64,000 nucleotides of DNA. Origin: Candidatus Kapaibacterium sp. (GTDB taxonomy: Bacteria; Bacteroidota; Ignavibacteria; Kapaibacteriales; UBA4661). The number at the start of each line of letters is the position of its first letter. Positions within the stretch are counted from its first letter, which is position 1. The stretch lies in NCBI GenBank assembly GCA_025455065.1, contig JALONG010000004.1, positions 22,690 through 86,689 of the forward strand. Direction: 5' to 3'. The position numbers and the translations under genes were made by a program. Shown piece after piece: positions 33,523-43,839 of this stretch. The notes beneath the pieces are model-generated. The model did no database searches. It saw only the letters and a program-made list of their open reading frames with translations, and was not told the DNA's origin.

Positions 33523-35772
33523 TTACTTCGGATACGCCGCGATGACACACTTAATTTCGTCATAACTGTACGCTTCGCCGAGCGCTTCTTTTATCGGCTT
33601 GAGCGGCTGTCCTTCGCGCCAATCCGCGTCGCGCAGCGCTTGAATAATCACCTCTTCTTTTTCTTCCGAAACAAACTCGTGCAGGGGGATTTTTCCTGCT
33701 TGCACAAATCGCGCAACGTGTCCGGCAATCGTTGAAGCCGCAAGCCCCCTCATAGATGCTATCTCTGCAACACTTTTTCCCGCCTCCCACAGACGAAGCG
33801 TTTCTTGGAATGTGTCGCCGGAAGAATTTACGGAGCGAGACGCAGAGCGGCTTGGCGAGAAGTTATCGGAAGAATACTCCGATTGCAAAAGTCGCTCCCG
33901 TTTTTGCGGAATATCCTGCATTTTGGACCAAAGCCCGTTTTCGTCGGCAAAGGTGCGTATTTCCTTGATGAAGAGCGTTCCGTAGCGCTGCGTTTTGACT
34001 TCACCAAAGCCTGAAACATGGCGTATATCCTCAAGCGAAAGCGGAATGTAGGTTGCGAGTTGAATAAGCGTTGCATCAGACAGCACCATAAACGGTGCGA
34101 CGTTTTCACGCTCGGCAATATTGCGCCGAAGCACCCGCAAACGCTCGAAAAGTCCTTGGTTATGCGGCGTAGCAGCATCGTTTCGTGCGGAAGCGCTGGC
34201 AGTACGCTCTTCGCGTGAAGGGCGCTTGGATGCTTGCTTTTTGGGCAGGAGAACACTTGCGTTTTGGTAGAGAACAGCTTTACTGCGCTCGTTCAATTTC
34301 AAAATTGGATATTCGCCTTCTTCGCGGTCGCACCATCCCTCGCGGATGAGTTCCTGAGCCACATTGCGCCATTCCGCCACGCTCAAATCCGCGCCCACAC
34401 CGAAGGTTTTCAAATTCAGATGCTCCATGCGCACTTTGTCTTTGTTGCCGCGCAAAATTTCGATAAGATACCCCGCTCCAAAGCGCTCTCCCGTGCGCAC
34501 CATTGCCGAAAGGAATTTCTGCGCAAGCAAGGTCGCGTCGTAGGTTTCAAGCGGTGCGGGAGGATTCAGACAAATGTCACACGTACCGCATGAACCCTCG
34601 TTTTCAACGAAGTTTTCGCCAAAATACCGCAGCAAATACTCCCGTCGGCACGTGCGCGATTCCGCATAATTCGCCATTTCCTGCAATTTTCGGTTCAAAA
34701 TGCGCGTCTGTTCGGGATTATCCTCAATCGTGAGCATTCGCCGCATTTTCGTTACATCGCCCGGAGAATAGAGCAAAATCGCGTCGCTCTGCACTCCATC
34801 GCGCCCAGCGCGTCCGGTTTCTTGGTAATAACTTTCGATATTTTTCGGCAAATCGTGGTGAATGACAAAGCGCACATTTGATTTGTCAATGCCCATGCCG
34901 AAGGCAATCGTAGCGCAAATAATCTGCACTTCATCCCGCAAAAACAAGTCCTGATGCCGTGCGCGGGTTTCCCGCTCCAAACCCGCATGATAGGGCAGTG
35001 CCGAAAAACCGTCCGTGTTCAGACTTTCGGCAAGGTCTTCCGCACCGGCACGGGAAAGCGTGTAGATGATGCCGCTTTCGCCTTTGCGCTGGCGTAAATG
35101 CTGAACAATACGCCGATACGCATCGCGTTTGGGTTCGACAAAATAGCGAATGTTCGCACGGTTGAAGGACGAAACAAACGTGTTTTTGGAGGGAATCGCA
35201 AGTTGCTGTGCGATGTCGCGGCGTGTTTGCTCGTCGGCAGTGGCAGTGAGAGCAATGCGGGGAACGTTAGGGAAAAGGTGCTTGAGGCGAGTTAATTCGC
35301 GGTATTCGGGGCGAAAATCGTGTCCCCATTGCGAGATACAATGCGCTTCGTCAATGGCAAACAGCACAGGATTCAACGTTGCCAAAAACGCCAGAAAGCG
35401 CTCTGTTACTAATCGCTCAGGTGCAACGTACAGAATTTTCACCGAACCGGAGCGTAAGCGGCTTGCAAGTAAGCGCTGTTCGTATTCATCCAGCGTAGAA
35501 TTGAGATATGCCGCTTCGATGCCGTTCAAACGCAGTGCATCCACTTGGTCTTTCATAAGAGCAATAAGCGGCGAAACAACGACGGTCAGCCCTTGCAAAC
35601 ACAGCGCCGGAATTTGATAACAGAGGGATTTTCCGCCACCTGTGGGCATAAGCACAAAGGCATCTTCCCCGCGCAGCACGGTCGCAATGGCGCGTTCCTG
35701 CTCAAGACGGAAGTTCTCGTATCCAAAGACTGAACGCAAGATGTGAAGCGGCGTAGAGGCAGTTTCAGGCAT
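33523..35772 (-). CDS. recQ: ATP-dependent DNA helicase RecQ
   Basis: 749 residues. Superfamily 2 helicase core: [17 protein letters not shown] (Walker A, about 40-55), [35 protein letters not shown] (DEAH and the RecQ-specific aromatic loop) and [20 protein letters not shown]. The zinc-binding part is [14 protein letters not shown] followed by CGTCDIC, then a winged helix and an HRDC domain ([20 protein letters not shown]). The C-terminus adds a helix-turn-helix ([20 protein letters not shown]) seen in Bacteroidota and Firmicutes RecQ. Acts in recombination and replication-fork repair. Confidence 0.97.
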   Translation of the reverse strand: MPETASTPLHILRSVFGYENFRLEQERAIATVLRGEDAFVLMPTGGGKSLCYQIPALCLQGLTVVVSPLIALMKDQVDALRLNGIEAAYLNSTLDEYEQRLLASRLRSGSVKILYVAPERLVTERFLAFLATLNPVLFAIDEAHCISQWGHDFRPEYRELTRLKHLFPNVPRIALTATADEQTRRDIAQQLAIPSKNTFVSSFNRANIRYFVEPKRDAYRRIVQHLRQRKGESGIIYTLSRAGAEDLAESLNTDGFSALPYHAGLERETRARHQDLFLRDEVQIICATIAFGMGIDKSNVRFVIHHDLPKNIESYYQETGRAGRDGVQSDAILLYSPGDVTKMRRMLTIEDNPEQTRILNRKLQEMANYAESRTCRREYLLRYFGENFVENEGSCGTCDICLNPPAPLETYDATLLAQKFLSAMVRTGERFGAGYLIEILRGNKDKVRMEHLNLKTFGVGADLSVAEWRNVAQELIREGWCDREEGEYPILKLNERSKAVLYQNASVLLPKKQASKRPSREERTASASARNDAATPHNQGLFERLRVLRRNIAERENVAPFMVLSDATLIQLATYIPLSLEDIRHVSGFGEVKTQRYGTLFIKEIRTFADENGLWSKMQDIPQKRERLLQSEYSSDNFSPSRSASRSVNSSGDTFQETLRLWEAGKSVAEIASMRGLAASTIAGHVARFVQAGKIPLHEFVSEEKEEVIIQALRDADWREGQPLKPIKEALGEAYSYDEIKCVIAAYPK

Positions 35773-35811
35773 AGCACGATGCGAAGATAATGTGAACGAG
35801 TGAACGATAGC

Positions 35812-35844
35812 AAAAAAAAGGGTGCAAACACTCGTTTTGCACCC
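35812..35844 (-). terminator. Terminator of the coiled-coil protein gene
   Basis: On the minus strand GGGTGCAAA and TTTGCACCC pair perfectly around a 7-base loop and are followed by CTTTTTTTTG. It lies 18 bp after the stop of the gene at 35863. Confidence 0.9.
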
Positions 35845-35862
35845 ATAAAGTAGCGTTATTCC

Positions 35863-36798
35863 TTAATCTTCCGTAATTATCAGCACTTTCGATTGCGCCC
35901 AAAAACGGTTTCCACCGCCAATTTTGAGCGTGTAGGGCGTGGTATTTGCTTCGTAAGGTTTGGGGCTGAGAAGTTTCGGGTCATGCACCGACACAACACG
36001 GTAGAACTTTGATTTCATCGGTATTTCCACTATTTTTCGTATGTCAATTTTTGTAAAATTTTCATCCACACGTAGCGAATCCGTAGCCTTCCACGTACCA
36101 CCAAAGACCAGCACTGAACCTTTTTTCTCAATGTAGCCTTTTTTGTTGAGTTCGTCCGTTGTACCGATGATGTAATATGCGGTGTAGAGTTCATCTTGCG
36201 TGTCACTGAGTTCTTGTTTACGGACAGCAAGTTCTTCTTCTTTTTCGAGAAGTTTTTTCGCTTTTGAAAGAGCTTCCGCCTTGAATTTATCGCGCTCCGC
36301 ACGGGTGAGGTCTAATTCGGAATTAAGTTGGGCGATGCGTATTTCCTGCTCTTCAATCGTACCTTTCAGTTTTTTAATAGTTTCTTCCAGCACGGTAAGT
36401 TTTTGCGAAAAACCTGCATTCCGCTGCTTGAGCGTATTGATGCGGTCTTCGGCGGTTTTCATTTGTTGTTTGTATCCCGTTACGACCTCGCTAATAGCAG
36501 CAAGTTTGCCTGCGACTTGGTTTTTGTAATTCAGGTTGTCAATGTTTTCCAGCGTTTTTGTAACGGCAACCGCTCCGGCAACGTTAGAAACTTGGTTGTA
36601 GATATTGGCAATGGAATTGGTCGCCGACCCCAAGACCTGAGCAATACTATCTTTTTCGTCGGAGAACTGGGACAATTCTCGGCTTTGCACCTCCAATTTT
36701 TTTGCTTGGTCGGAACGCGCTTTGAGTAACGAACCGATGATTGCCAAAGCAATGACGGAAAAGACAAAAAACGAAAAAATAAGGATGCGATTTTTCAT
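35863..36798 (-). CDS. Membrane-anchored coiled-coil protein of a Bacteroidota family
   Basis: 311 residues. One N-terminal transmembrane segment (about 5-24) is followed by a long coiled coil from about 25 to 205 (heptads such as LEETIKKLKGTIEEQEIRIA). The C-terminal globular part, about 205-311, has AYYIIGTTDELNKKGYIEKK, FTKIDIRKIVEIPM and FWAQSKVLIITED. This IGT-x-ELxxKGxIxKKG pattern is recurrent in Bacteroidota proteins of unknown role. It is expected to sit on the periplasmic face. No neighbours suggest a function. Confidence 0.75.
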   Translation of the reverse strand: MKNRILIFSFFVFSVIALAIIGSLLKARSDQAKKLEVQSRELSQFSDEKDSIAQVLGSATNSIANIYNQVSNVAGAVAVTKTLENIDNLNYKNQVAGKLAAISEVVTGYKQQMKTAEDRINTLKQRNAGFSQKLTVLEETIKKLKGTIEEQEIRIAQLNSELDLTRAERDKFKAEALSKAKKLLEKEEELAVRKQELSDTQDELYTAYYIIGTTDELNKKGYIEKKGSVLVFGGTWKATDSLRVDENFTKIDIRKIVEIPMKSKFYRVVSVHDPKLLSPKPYEANTTPYTLKIGGGNRFWAQSKVLIITED

Positions 36799-36868
36799 AG
36801 CGGAGGTAGAAATTGTGAGTGCCTGTGCGGTGTTGAGAAAGATAGTTGGATGTGAAATTTGTCGAACA

Positions 36869-38011
36869 TTAAATCAAATAAAAACCGAGCGCCAGCGAAA
36901 GTAGTTCATAGATAGCAAAGAGCAGTAAAAACGCCAACGATGCAGGAATGACTTTCCAACCGATATGCCCTAAATGCACCCTTTTGAGCGCAAAATACAA
37001 ATACGGCAAAGGAAGAAGCGGACCAAATGCCCCCAGCCACGAGAACTTGAGCGCGACGACAATCAGTACCATCCACAGCACCAGAAAATACGTGATAAAA
37101 TGCAGTGAAAAAATAAGATGTTCGACATAATACCAACTCGGATACAACACCTTCAGAAACAGTGCGAAAAGTAGCACAATCATAAAGGTGTAAAAGGGAA
37201 TATAGTTCTGCACCGTGTCATCAAGCCGTTGCTGAATAAGTTCCACCGGAACTTTCACCTCTTGTGCTTTTTGTTTGATAGCTTCGGCAAACTGCGGCTG
37301 CTTCAAAAGCGCTTCAGTATTGATGTCGAGGTTAATACTCACAAAGAAAAATACTGCTGCGGTAACGAAGTACAACTGCGTGGGAAGCGTATAGGATTGG
37401 TGGCGAAACTGTAGATATTCCATCGTTAAAAAGCCCGGCTTGATAAGCAAAAGTTTGAGGGAGCGAAAAAACTTTCCGTCAATATTCAAAATTTCAGGAA
37501 TAGCATGGCGGGCGAAGTTCCCCAAAGTGAGTTCTGCGGCAGCGTCGCGGGATTGCCCACACTTTGAGCAATACTGCCAATCCTTTTCCATTGGCGCACT
37601 ACAATTCGGACAGCCCGGGAAGAGGGAAAAAATCGTAACGTTGTTTAGTTCCGCCCGATGGAACATCTCGGTAATACTTTCATCATCCGTGCCGGGCAGG
37701 ATTCCAACATACGCCCCAAACCCCGATACGACAATGCTAAAGAGCAGCAATCCCAGAAAAATATCCGATTCGTGCATCGTGACAATTCCATAGGCAAGTT
37801 TCGCACCGGGATTGCTATACGCGGACTGCGCTGCTTTCGGCTTACCGTCTTCGGTGAGGACGGTTTCCATCATCGCAAAATCAGCAAAATCGTACGCCGT
37901 TGCCGAAAAATAGACCAAACAACAAACGGAAGTCAGCAGAAAAAAAACAACGCTCCACAAAGCGGCAAACAATGTTTTGCGAATAACAATTCGTTGCGTT
38001 TTGGTTTCCAT
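36869..38011 (-). CDS. DUF3667-type membrane protein with zinc ribbon
   Basis: 380 residues. An N-terminal membrane helix at about 15-33 and another near 78-100 precede a zinc ribbon, CPNCSAPMEKDWQYCSKCGQ (two CxxC pairs, about 134-153). Then comes the DUF3667 hallmark, NIDGKFFRSLKLLLIKPG and YLQFRHQSYTLPTQLYFVTA, followed by about four further helices. Family members are common in Bacteroidota with unknown function. No operon partner is visible. Confidence 0.82.
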   Translation of the reverse strand: METKTQRIVIRKTLFAALWSVVFFLLTSVCCLVYFSATAYDFADFAMMETVLTEDGKPKAAQSAYSNPGAKLAYGIVTMHESDIFLGLLLFSIVVSGFGAYVGILPGTDDESITEMFHRAELNNVTIFSLFPGCPNCSAPMEKDWQYCSKCGQSRDAAAELTLGNFARHAIPEILNIDGKFFRSLKLLLIKPGFLTMEYLQFRHQSYTLPTQLYFVTAAVFFFVSINLDINTEALLKQPQFAEAIKQKAQEVKVPVELIQQRLDDTVQNYIPFYTFMIVLLFALFLKVLYPSWYYVEHLIFSLHFITYFLVLWMVLIVVALKFSWLGAFGPLLPLPYLYFALKRVHLGHIGWKVIPASLAFLLLFAIYELLSLALGFYLI

Positions 38012-38500
38012 ACTTCAGGCCTTAGAAAAATCAACGTTATTCAAAAGTGTTTTGGGAAGCACTTTACTCGGCGAGGTGTCAGTGGTGGAAAAGACCAAGA
38101 GTAAAGTGGTAAATGACAGCGTGAACGGACACCAGATTTGATAGAATCCCACTTGCCAAACCTAGGTGTTTACGTTACTGATGCCGTGCAAAAAAAGGAA
38201 TTACATTAAGATACTGAAATTCGGACTATTGACAAAGATTCTGTGCGTGTCTGGGAACATTTTTCGCAAAATTACGTTTAATCTGTGGTGAATGTCCGAA
38301 TAATGGCATGAATTAGCAATTTTTTTTTTATGTTTGTACAGTGTCATACCTTTCGCGTGGTGATGCTGTTTCGTGTGTGAGCAGCCAAGCATCGGTGCTT
38401 CGTTTGTTTACCGCAAAACCAAATTTTTCAATAGCCTATGAATGTGGATGTTTTTTATGACACAGCCGCCGATGTGGTGGTTAGTGACACAGAGGAGACT
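38012..38500. other. Divergent regulatory region upstream of the NtrC-type gene
   Basis: 489 bp of AT-rich DNA between divergent genes. It contains a distant pair of arms, ATTCGGAC (38219) and GTCCGAAT (38294), a small hairpin AAGCATCGGTGCTT near 38387, a nine-T tract at 38321, and the promoter-like TATGTTTG at 38329. I see no RNA gene or reading frame worth calling. Confidence 0.5.
38329..38336 (+). promoter_or_regulatory. Candidate Bacteroidota-type -7 element
   Basis: TATGTTTG matches TAnnTTTG exactly, just after a T-tract, about 165 bp upstream of the regulator start at 38501. The -33 region has no TTTG. Tentative. Confidence 0.3.
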
Positions 38501-40144
38501 ATGAATAAATCAATCTTGCTTATTGATGATGACGAGCGTTTATCCCATCTTCTTGCTGATTTGTTTGATTTGGACGGGTATGCCGTTACGATTGCCCAAA
38601 CAGGAAAAGAAGGCTTAGAACTCGCCCAAAAATCCGCTTTTGCCGTTGCTATCGCCGATGTGCATTTGCCGGATACGCATGGTATTGAACTTGTACGACT
38701 GCTCAAAGAAGTGGCTCCCGCAACGGAAGTTATTGTGCTGACTGCCCACGCCGAAGTCAAAGATGGCGTGGAAGCCATGAAAAACGGTGCTTTTGACTAC
38801 GCCCTCAAAACCGGCGACCATGAACAACTCATGCTTACTATCGCCCGTGCTGCCGAAAAATCGCAACTCCAACTCGCCGTCAAAGAACTCCAAAAACAAC
38901 TCGTTTCGCAAGATGCCTTTGGAACGATTATCGGCGTTGCGCCAGCTTTGCAAGAAGCCGTCAAAATGGCTCGCCATGCGGCGCACACAGATATTCCCAC
39001 CTTGCTTTTGGGTGAAACCGGAACAGGCAAAGAAGTTTTTGCCCGCGCAGTCCACAATTCCAGCACACGGGTAAAAAAAGCCTTTGTAGCCCTGAATTGC
39101 AGCGCCATTCCCGCAGACCTCTTGGAATCAGAACTGTTCGGCTATCAAAAAGGTGCGTTCTCCGGTGCAGTGCGCGACAAACGAGGACTCATCGAAGAAG
39201 CACACGAAGGAACGCTCTTTTTGGATGAAATCGGCGAAATGCCGCTTGCCTTGCAATCAAAACTTCTCCGTGTGCTGGAAACCCGCAAATTTGCTCGTGT
39301 CGGCTCAACGGAACTGATTGATGTGGATTTTCGGATTATTGCCGCCACGAATGCCAATCCGCAAGAAGAAATCGCCTCAGGGCGCTTCCGTGCTGATTTG
39401 TACTACCGATTGGAAGGCTTTACCATTGTGCTTCCCGCACTCCGCGACAGACGCGGCGACATCGAAATTTTGGCGCAATACTTCCTCACCATGTTTGCCG
39501 CGAAGTACCAGAAAAACGTGCTTAGTATGAGTCCCGAGTTCATTCGTGCTATCAATGCCCGCCGTTGGAAAGGAAATGTTCGGGAACTGCGTAATTCCAT
39601 GGAACGCGCTATTGTCCTGTGTTCCGGCACGGTTCTTTCGCCGGATTTGCTGTCGCCGGAACTTGAAGATTTACAGTTCCAAAGCCATTTGCCACAAGCG
39701 GTGTATAATGTGGGTTATCCCGCACAGGTAGGCATCCCAAATGGGCTGCCTATGCAGCCTTATCCTGTAGCATACCCTGCAATGGGCTTTCCCAATTATG
39801 CAGGGCAATACCCCGCCGGAACTCCTAGTGCCTACATCCCAAATGGGATGCCGAATGGAAATCCCATGGCAAATCCCAATGGGAACGGTTACAACGCTCC
39901 CTACCCTCAACAGCCCTATCAAACGTATATCCCTAACGGTGCTGCCTCCGAAAACGGTTCTACGAGCGACGAACAAAGCGACGACGCACAGTTTTCACTT
40001 CGACGCGCCGAAGATGAACGCGCCCGTCAGGAAATTATCGCTGCACTGCAAGCCTCCGGCGGACACCGCGAAAAGACTGCAAAATTGCTTGGTATCAGCC
40101 CTGCAACGCTCTACCGCAAACTTCAGAAGTACGGTATTGCCTGA
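38501..40144 (+). CDS. Sigma-54-dependent response regulator (NtrC family) with a Pro/Asn/Gly-rich linker
   Basis: 547 residues from the ATG at 38501, preceded by AGAGGAG; an ATG at 38438 would add 21 residues. Receiver domain 1-120: LIDDDER acidic pair, IADVHLPDTHG with the phospho-Asp, VLTAH Thr and the ALKTG Lys. AAA+ domain about 140-380: GETGTGKEVFARAVHNSS (Walker A), ESELFGYQKGAFSGA (the sigma-54-contact GAFTGA loop, here GAFSGA) and GTLFLDEIGEMPL. A Fis-type helix-turn-helix lies at the end (GHREKTAKLLGISPATLYRK). Between them, about 400-490, is an unusual Tyr/Pro/Asn/Gly-rich linker with repeated IPNGLP, IPNGMP and IPNGAA. It faces the cyclase/kinase/receiver genes, likely its signalling partners. 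Confidence 0.95.
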   Translation: MNKSILLIDDDERLSHLLADLFDLDGYAVTIAQTGKEGLELAQKSAFAVAIADVHLPDTHGIELVRLLKEVAPATEVIVLTAHAEVKDGVEAMKNGAFDYALKTGDHEQLMLTIARAAEKSQLQLAVKELQKQLVSQDAFGTIIGVAPALQEAVKMARHAAHTDIPTLLLGETGTGKEVFARAVHNSSTRVKKAFVALNCSAIPADLLESELFGYQKGAFSGAVRDKRGLIEEAHEGTLFLDEIGEMPLALQSKLLRVLETRKFARVGSTELIDVDFRIIAATNANPQEEIASGRFRADLYYRLEGFTIVLPALRDRRGDIEILAQYFLTMFAAKYQKNVLSMSPEFIRAINARRWKGNVRELRNSMERAIVLCSGTVLSPDLLSPELEDLQFQSHLPQAVYNVGYPAQVGIPNGLPMQPYPVAYPAMGFPNYAGQYPAGTPSAYIPNGMPNGNPMANPNGNGYNAPYPQQPYQTYIPNGAASENGSTSDEQSDDAQFSLRRAEDERARQEIIAALQASGGHREKTAKLLGISPATLYRKLQKYGIA

Positions 40145-40182
40145 GATACTTGCATTAGATGACCTGAAGAGCTGACAAAATC

Positions 40183-43100
40183 TCACTTCCTCTTCCCCAC
40201 CAGAAAATACGTCTCCATCGTGCCTTTGCCCTTCACATCAATCATGCGCGGCGGCTCAAAATCGTATTCTTCCTTGAGCGCCAAATACACTTCGCGGCTG
40301 CAATGAATTTTTCCCGTCTCGCCGTGAGATTCCATGCGGCTTGCAGTGTTTACCGTATCGCCCCACAGGTCGTAAGAAAATTTCTTCTGCCCGATAATTC
40401 CTGCAACCACCGGACCCGTGTGAATGCCGATGCGCACTTCAAGCGGTATCTTCATCGTATAGCGCAGAATTTCAAGCGTTTGGAGCATTTCTATCGCCAT
40501 TCCCGCAATCGCTGAGGCATGGTCTTCTTTGGGTTCGGGAACACCCCCGACAATCATGTAGGCATCACCAATCGTCTTGATTTTCTCTAATCCGTAGCGC
40601 TCCGAAAAAATATCAAACGCGGAAAACACCGTGTTCAAGACATCCACCACTTCATGCGGAGATTGCTTCGCGGCAAGTTCGGTAAAACCGACAATATCGG
40701 CAAACATCACCGTTACAGCATCGAAGCCGTCGGCAATACGCTCCTCGCCTGCACGAAGACGGCTTGCAATCGAAGGTGGCAACACATTCAAAATAAGCCG
40801 CTCCGATGTATGGCGCTCATCTTCGAGTTCCAGATTTTTTTCTTGCAAGGTCGCGTTCGCCACCTCAATTTCGCGGGTTTGCTCGTCCAACAGTGCGATT
40901 TGGCGCTGGATTTCCTCGTTGGCATTGTGCAATCGGTCGTTGCTTTCGCGGAGTTCCGCCGTGCGCTCCTCTACTTGCCTCTCCAATTCATTTGCGCGGC
41001 GCTCAATGATGCGGACTCTGGCACGATAGGCAATAACACCGATAAAACCGATACCACACGCCACCAAGACCCGAAACCACCACCGTTCCCAAAATGGCGG
41101 AATAACCTGCACGACAAGCCGCTTCCCGACTTCGTTCCAGATGCCATCGTTGTTGCAGGCTTTCACGCGAAAAATGTATGTACCGCCTGAAAGATTGGTA
41201 TAACGGGCTTCATGGCGTTTTCCGGCGCTTATCCATTTTGCGTCGAAGCCTTCCAACATATATTTGAAGCGGTTTTCGTCGGACTGAACAAAACTCAGCG
41301 CGGAAAACTCCAAGGAAAACACATTGTCTTTGTAGGAAACCGTGAGCGTGTCTAACAAGGAAATATCCTCTTCCAACGGCACTTCTTCCCCGAAACGGCG
41401 CAGCGCCGTTAGAACAATCGGCGGAATAAAACTATTCACTCGCACACTGTCCGGGAAAAAGGTGCTGAAGCCCTGCAACCCGCCAAAATACAAGCGTCCG
41501 CTTGCTCCTTGCGAATACGCTCCGGCGTTAAATTCGTTATTTTGCAGCCCGTCATTCACATCGTAATTCCGAAATGGCGTATATGCCTTCGCAACGTCGG
41601 TTGTAAGCGGCTTGCGGACAATATTCTCAGCACTTGGCGGGGTCATCCGCGACAAGCCTTGGTGCGTACTCATCCACAAATCGCCCTGCATATCCTCCAA
41701 GACTGCATACACCACGTTATTCGCCAAACCATGCTCTTCTTTCCAGGCGATAAACTGCTCCGTGCGAACATCCATGCGGCATATACCACCGCCCTGCGTA
41801 CCAATCCACAGCACCGAATCACCCGAAAAATGCAGCGAAAAAATACCGTCATGGCTGAGAGAGTTAGGGTTCGCGTCGTCGTGACGATAGGTTTTCCATT
41901 CCCCCGTGCGAGGATTGAAACGGCTGAGACCGCCGCCGCGTGTTCCAATCCATATTCTTCCCTTAGAATCTTCCTTCAGCGCCCGCACGAAATTATGACC
42001 CAATGACGGCGCTCCCTGCTGTTTCACATAGTGCGCAATGTACGTCTTGGTGTGGGGATTAAAGACCTTCAACCCACCACCGCGTGTTCCCACCCAAATA
42101 AGACTGTCGCGGCTTTCCAGCGTCACAAATGTTTGGTCAATCAAGCGCACATCTAATGCGCGAAAAGCACGTGTTAATGCGCTGTCCGGCGTTTTGACCG
42201 TTCCCGCAAAGACTGTGCGCTCCGTCGTCTTTGAGTTCATACGCTGCAACCCCGCATCGGTCGCCAGCCAGATTGTACCGTCCCGCGCTTCCATGATATG
42301 CCGAACAAAACCTGAAACGGATTTGTCACGAATTTTTTCGCGCAAGGCATCAGGCGGCGGCACACGCTCAACGCGCCGTGTGAGAGGATTCATCCGAAGC
42401 AAGCCCTCTTCGGTGCCTATCCACAGTGTTTGAGTGCGGTCTTCCAAAAGCGCATACACCGCATTGGAGAGCAAATCATTGGGATTTTGCGGGAAACAAA
42501 CGGTTGTTTGAAACACATTCGCTTGACCATGAAAAACGTTCAAACCATTACCAAATGTTCCCACCCAATACGCACCAGAGCGGTCTTCACAAAAAGCAAA
42601 GACAATGTTTCCACTCAACGAGCGCCCGTTGGACGGGTCGTAGGAATAGTGCGAAAAGGTCTCCGTTACGCGGTTGTACAGCACAAGTCCACCGCCACCC
42701 GTACAAATCCACAAGCGCTGCTTGCTGTCGAGCCTCATGGCAATAACGTCGTTTGAGGGTAGTCGTCCGTCTTGCATTCCTTTTGCAGCATCGTTCACCA
42801 ATGTACCACCCGGAAAGTGCCGTAAAACCTTACGTTCTGTGGGATGCACCTTGTAAAGCCCTGTTGTTTCTGTTCCGAGCCACATTATGCCGTCCACATC
42901 TGCCAAAATTGCGTTCACATCGTGACTTCTCATCCCCGCAAGATAGCGCTGGTACGGCTCTTTGAGCAGACACTCCCCCGTTTCGGCGCGAATAATTTCT
43001 ATGCCGTCTTCTGTTCCAACCCAGATATTTCCTGCCTTATCCTCCGTAATCGTCTTTATAACATTCGCACCAAGCGATTTTCCTTCGGTGGAAGTATGAC

Positions 43101-43827
43101 GGAACGTCGTGTTGATGCCGGATTGAGGATTAAAACGGTTGATGCCATTTTCCGTCCCCACCCAGATAATGCCCTTGCTGTCTTGAAAAAGCGTTTTTAC
43201 GTGATTGCTCGCAAGGCTGTTGTTGTCCTGCGGATTGTGCTTAAACGCTGTAAATGTGCCGTTTTTGCGGTCGAATTTGTTCAAACCACCGTCGCGTGTG
43301 CCTATCCACAACGTGCCGGAGCGGTCTTCTAAAAGACAGGTCGTAAAATTGTCCGAAAGCGAGGTTTTATCAGAAGGAACACGCTTATAGACTTTGAAGG
43401 ACGTACCGTCAAAACGGTTCAAACCGTCTGCTGTGGCAATCCAAATAAAGCCGATGTAATCTTGTACAATCCCGTACACATTGCTCTGCGACAAGCCCTG
43501 TTCGGTATTGAAACGGCGAAAAACGATGTCGTTGTCGCGGCGCTCTAGTGCGGAAGCGTTTGAAGGATAGATTGGAAGCGGTGTTTGGGGGAACGCGGTG
43601 TTTGGCAGGAAAAAGGATATTGCAAGCAACACAAGTGAGAAGCACGTTTTTGCAACCTTGACAAAGGGGGAACGGGAGATGAAGCCTTTATCAGCCTTGT
43701 GTATAACTCCTCGCTCACGATATTTGCAGCACTCTTCATCATGACAACACATCAGCGCAGAAGTTTCAGCAAACTTCTCCTTGCAATTCACAAACACTTG
43801 CTCTTGATACCGTATCATTACTGACAT
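40183..43827 (-). CDS. Two-component-propeller sensor fused to a class III adenylyl cyclase
   Basis: 1214 residues. A hydrophobic segment at about 63-80 serves as signal or first anchor; an internal start nearer to it is possible. Then come about 12-14 reg_prop repeats (typical IWVGTxxGGLNRFN, for example DRSGTLWIGTRDGGLNKFD), a Y_Y_Y domain near 850, a transmembrane helix at about 910-930 and a coiled coil to about 1010. The catalytic domain follows at about 1025-1205: VTVMFADIVGFTEL and KTIGDAYMIVGG hold the metal-binding Asp residues, KIKTIGD the adenine-reading Lys, and SYDLWGDTVNTASRM the Asp partner plus the transition-state Asn and Arg. Lys/Asp predict ATP, hence cAMP. It lies 12 bp behind the histidine kinase gene. 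Confidence 0.95.
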   Translation of the reverse strand: MSVMIRYQEQVFVNCKEKFAETSALMCCHDEECCKYRERGVIHKADKGFISRSPFVKVAKTCFSLVLLAISFFLPNTAFPQTPLPIYPSNASALERRDNDIVFRRFNTEQGLSQSNVYGIVQDYIGFIWIATADGLNRFDGTSFKVYKRVPSDKTSLSDNFTTCLLEDRSGTLWIGTRDGGLNKFDRKNGTFTAFKHNPQDNNSLASNHVKTLFQDSKGIIWVGTENGINRFNPQSGINTTFRHTSTEGKSLGANVIKTITEDKAGNIWVGTEDGIEIIRAETGECLLKEPYQRYLAGMRSHDVNAILADVDGIMWLGTETTGLYKVHPTERKVLRHFPGGTLVNDAAKGMQDGRLPSNDVIAMRLDSKQRLWICTGGGGLVLYNRVTETFSHYSYDPSNGRSLSGNIVFAFCEDRSGAYWVGTFGNGLNVFHGQANVFQTTVCFPQNPNDLLSNAVYALLEDRTQTLWIGTEEGLLRMNPLTRRVERVPPPDALREKIRDKSVSGFVRHIMEARDGTIWLATDAGLQRMNSKTTERTVFAGTVKTPDSALTRAFRALDVRLIDQTFVTLESRDSLIWVGTRGGGLKVFNPHTKTYIAHYVKQQGAPSLGHNFVRALKEDSKGRIWIGTRGGGLSRFNPRTGEWKTYRHDDANPNSLSHDGIFSLHFSGDSVLWIGTQGGGICRMDVRTEQFIAWKEEHGLANNVVYAVLEDMQGDLWMSTHQGLSRMTPPSAENIVRKPLTTDVAKAYTPFRNYDVNDGLQNNEFNAGAYSQGASGRLYFGGLQGFSTFFPDSVRVNSFIPPIVLTALRRFGEEVPLEEDISLLDTLTVSYKDNVFSLEFSALSFVQSDENRFKYMLEGFDAKWISAGKRHEARYTNLSGGTYIFRVKACNNDGIWNEVGKRLVVQVIPPFWERWWFRVLVACGIGFIGVIAYRARVRIIERRANELERQVEERTAELRESNDRLHNANEEIQRQIALLDEQTREIEVANATLQEKNLELEDERHTSERLILNVLPPSIASRLRAGEERIADGFDAVTVMFADIVGFTELAAKQSPHEVVDVLNTVFSAFDIFSERYGLEKIKTIGDAYMIVGGVPEPKEDHASAIAGMAIEMLQTLEILRYTMKIPLEVRIGIHTGPVVAGIIGQKKFSYDLWGDTVNTASRMESHGETGKIHCSREVYLALKEEYDFEPPRMIDVKGKGTMETYFLVGKRK

Positions 43828-43839
43828 TCCAAGCCTTTC

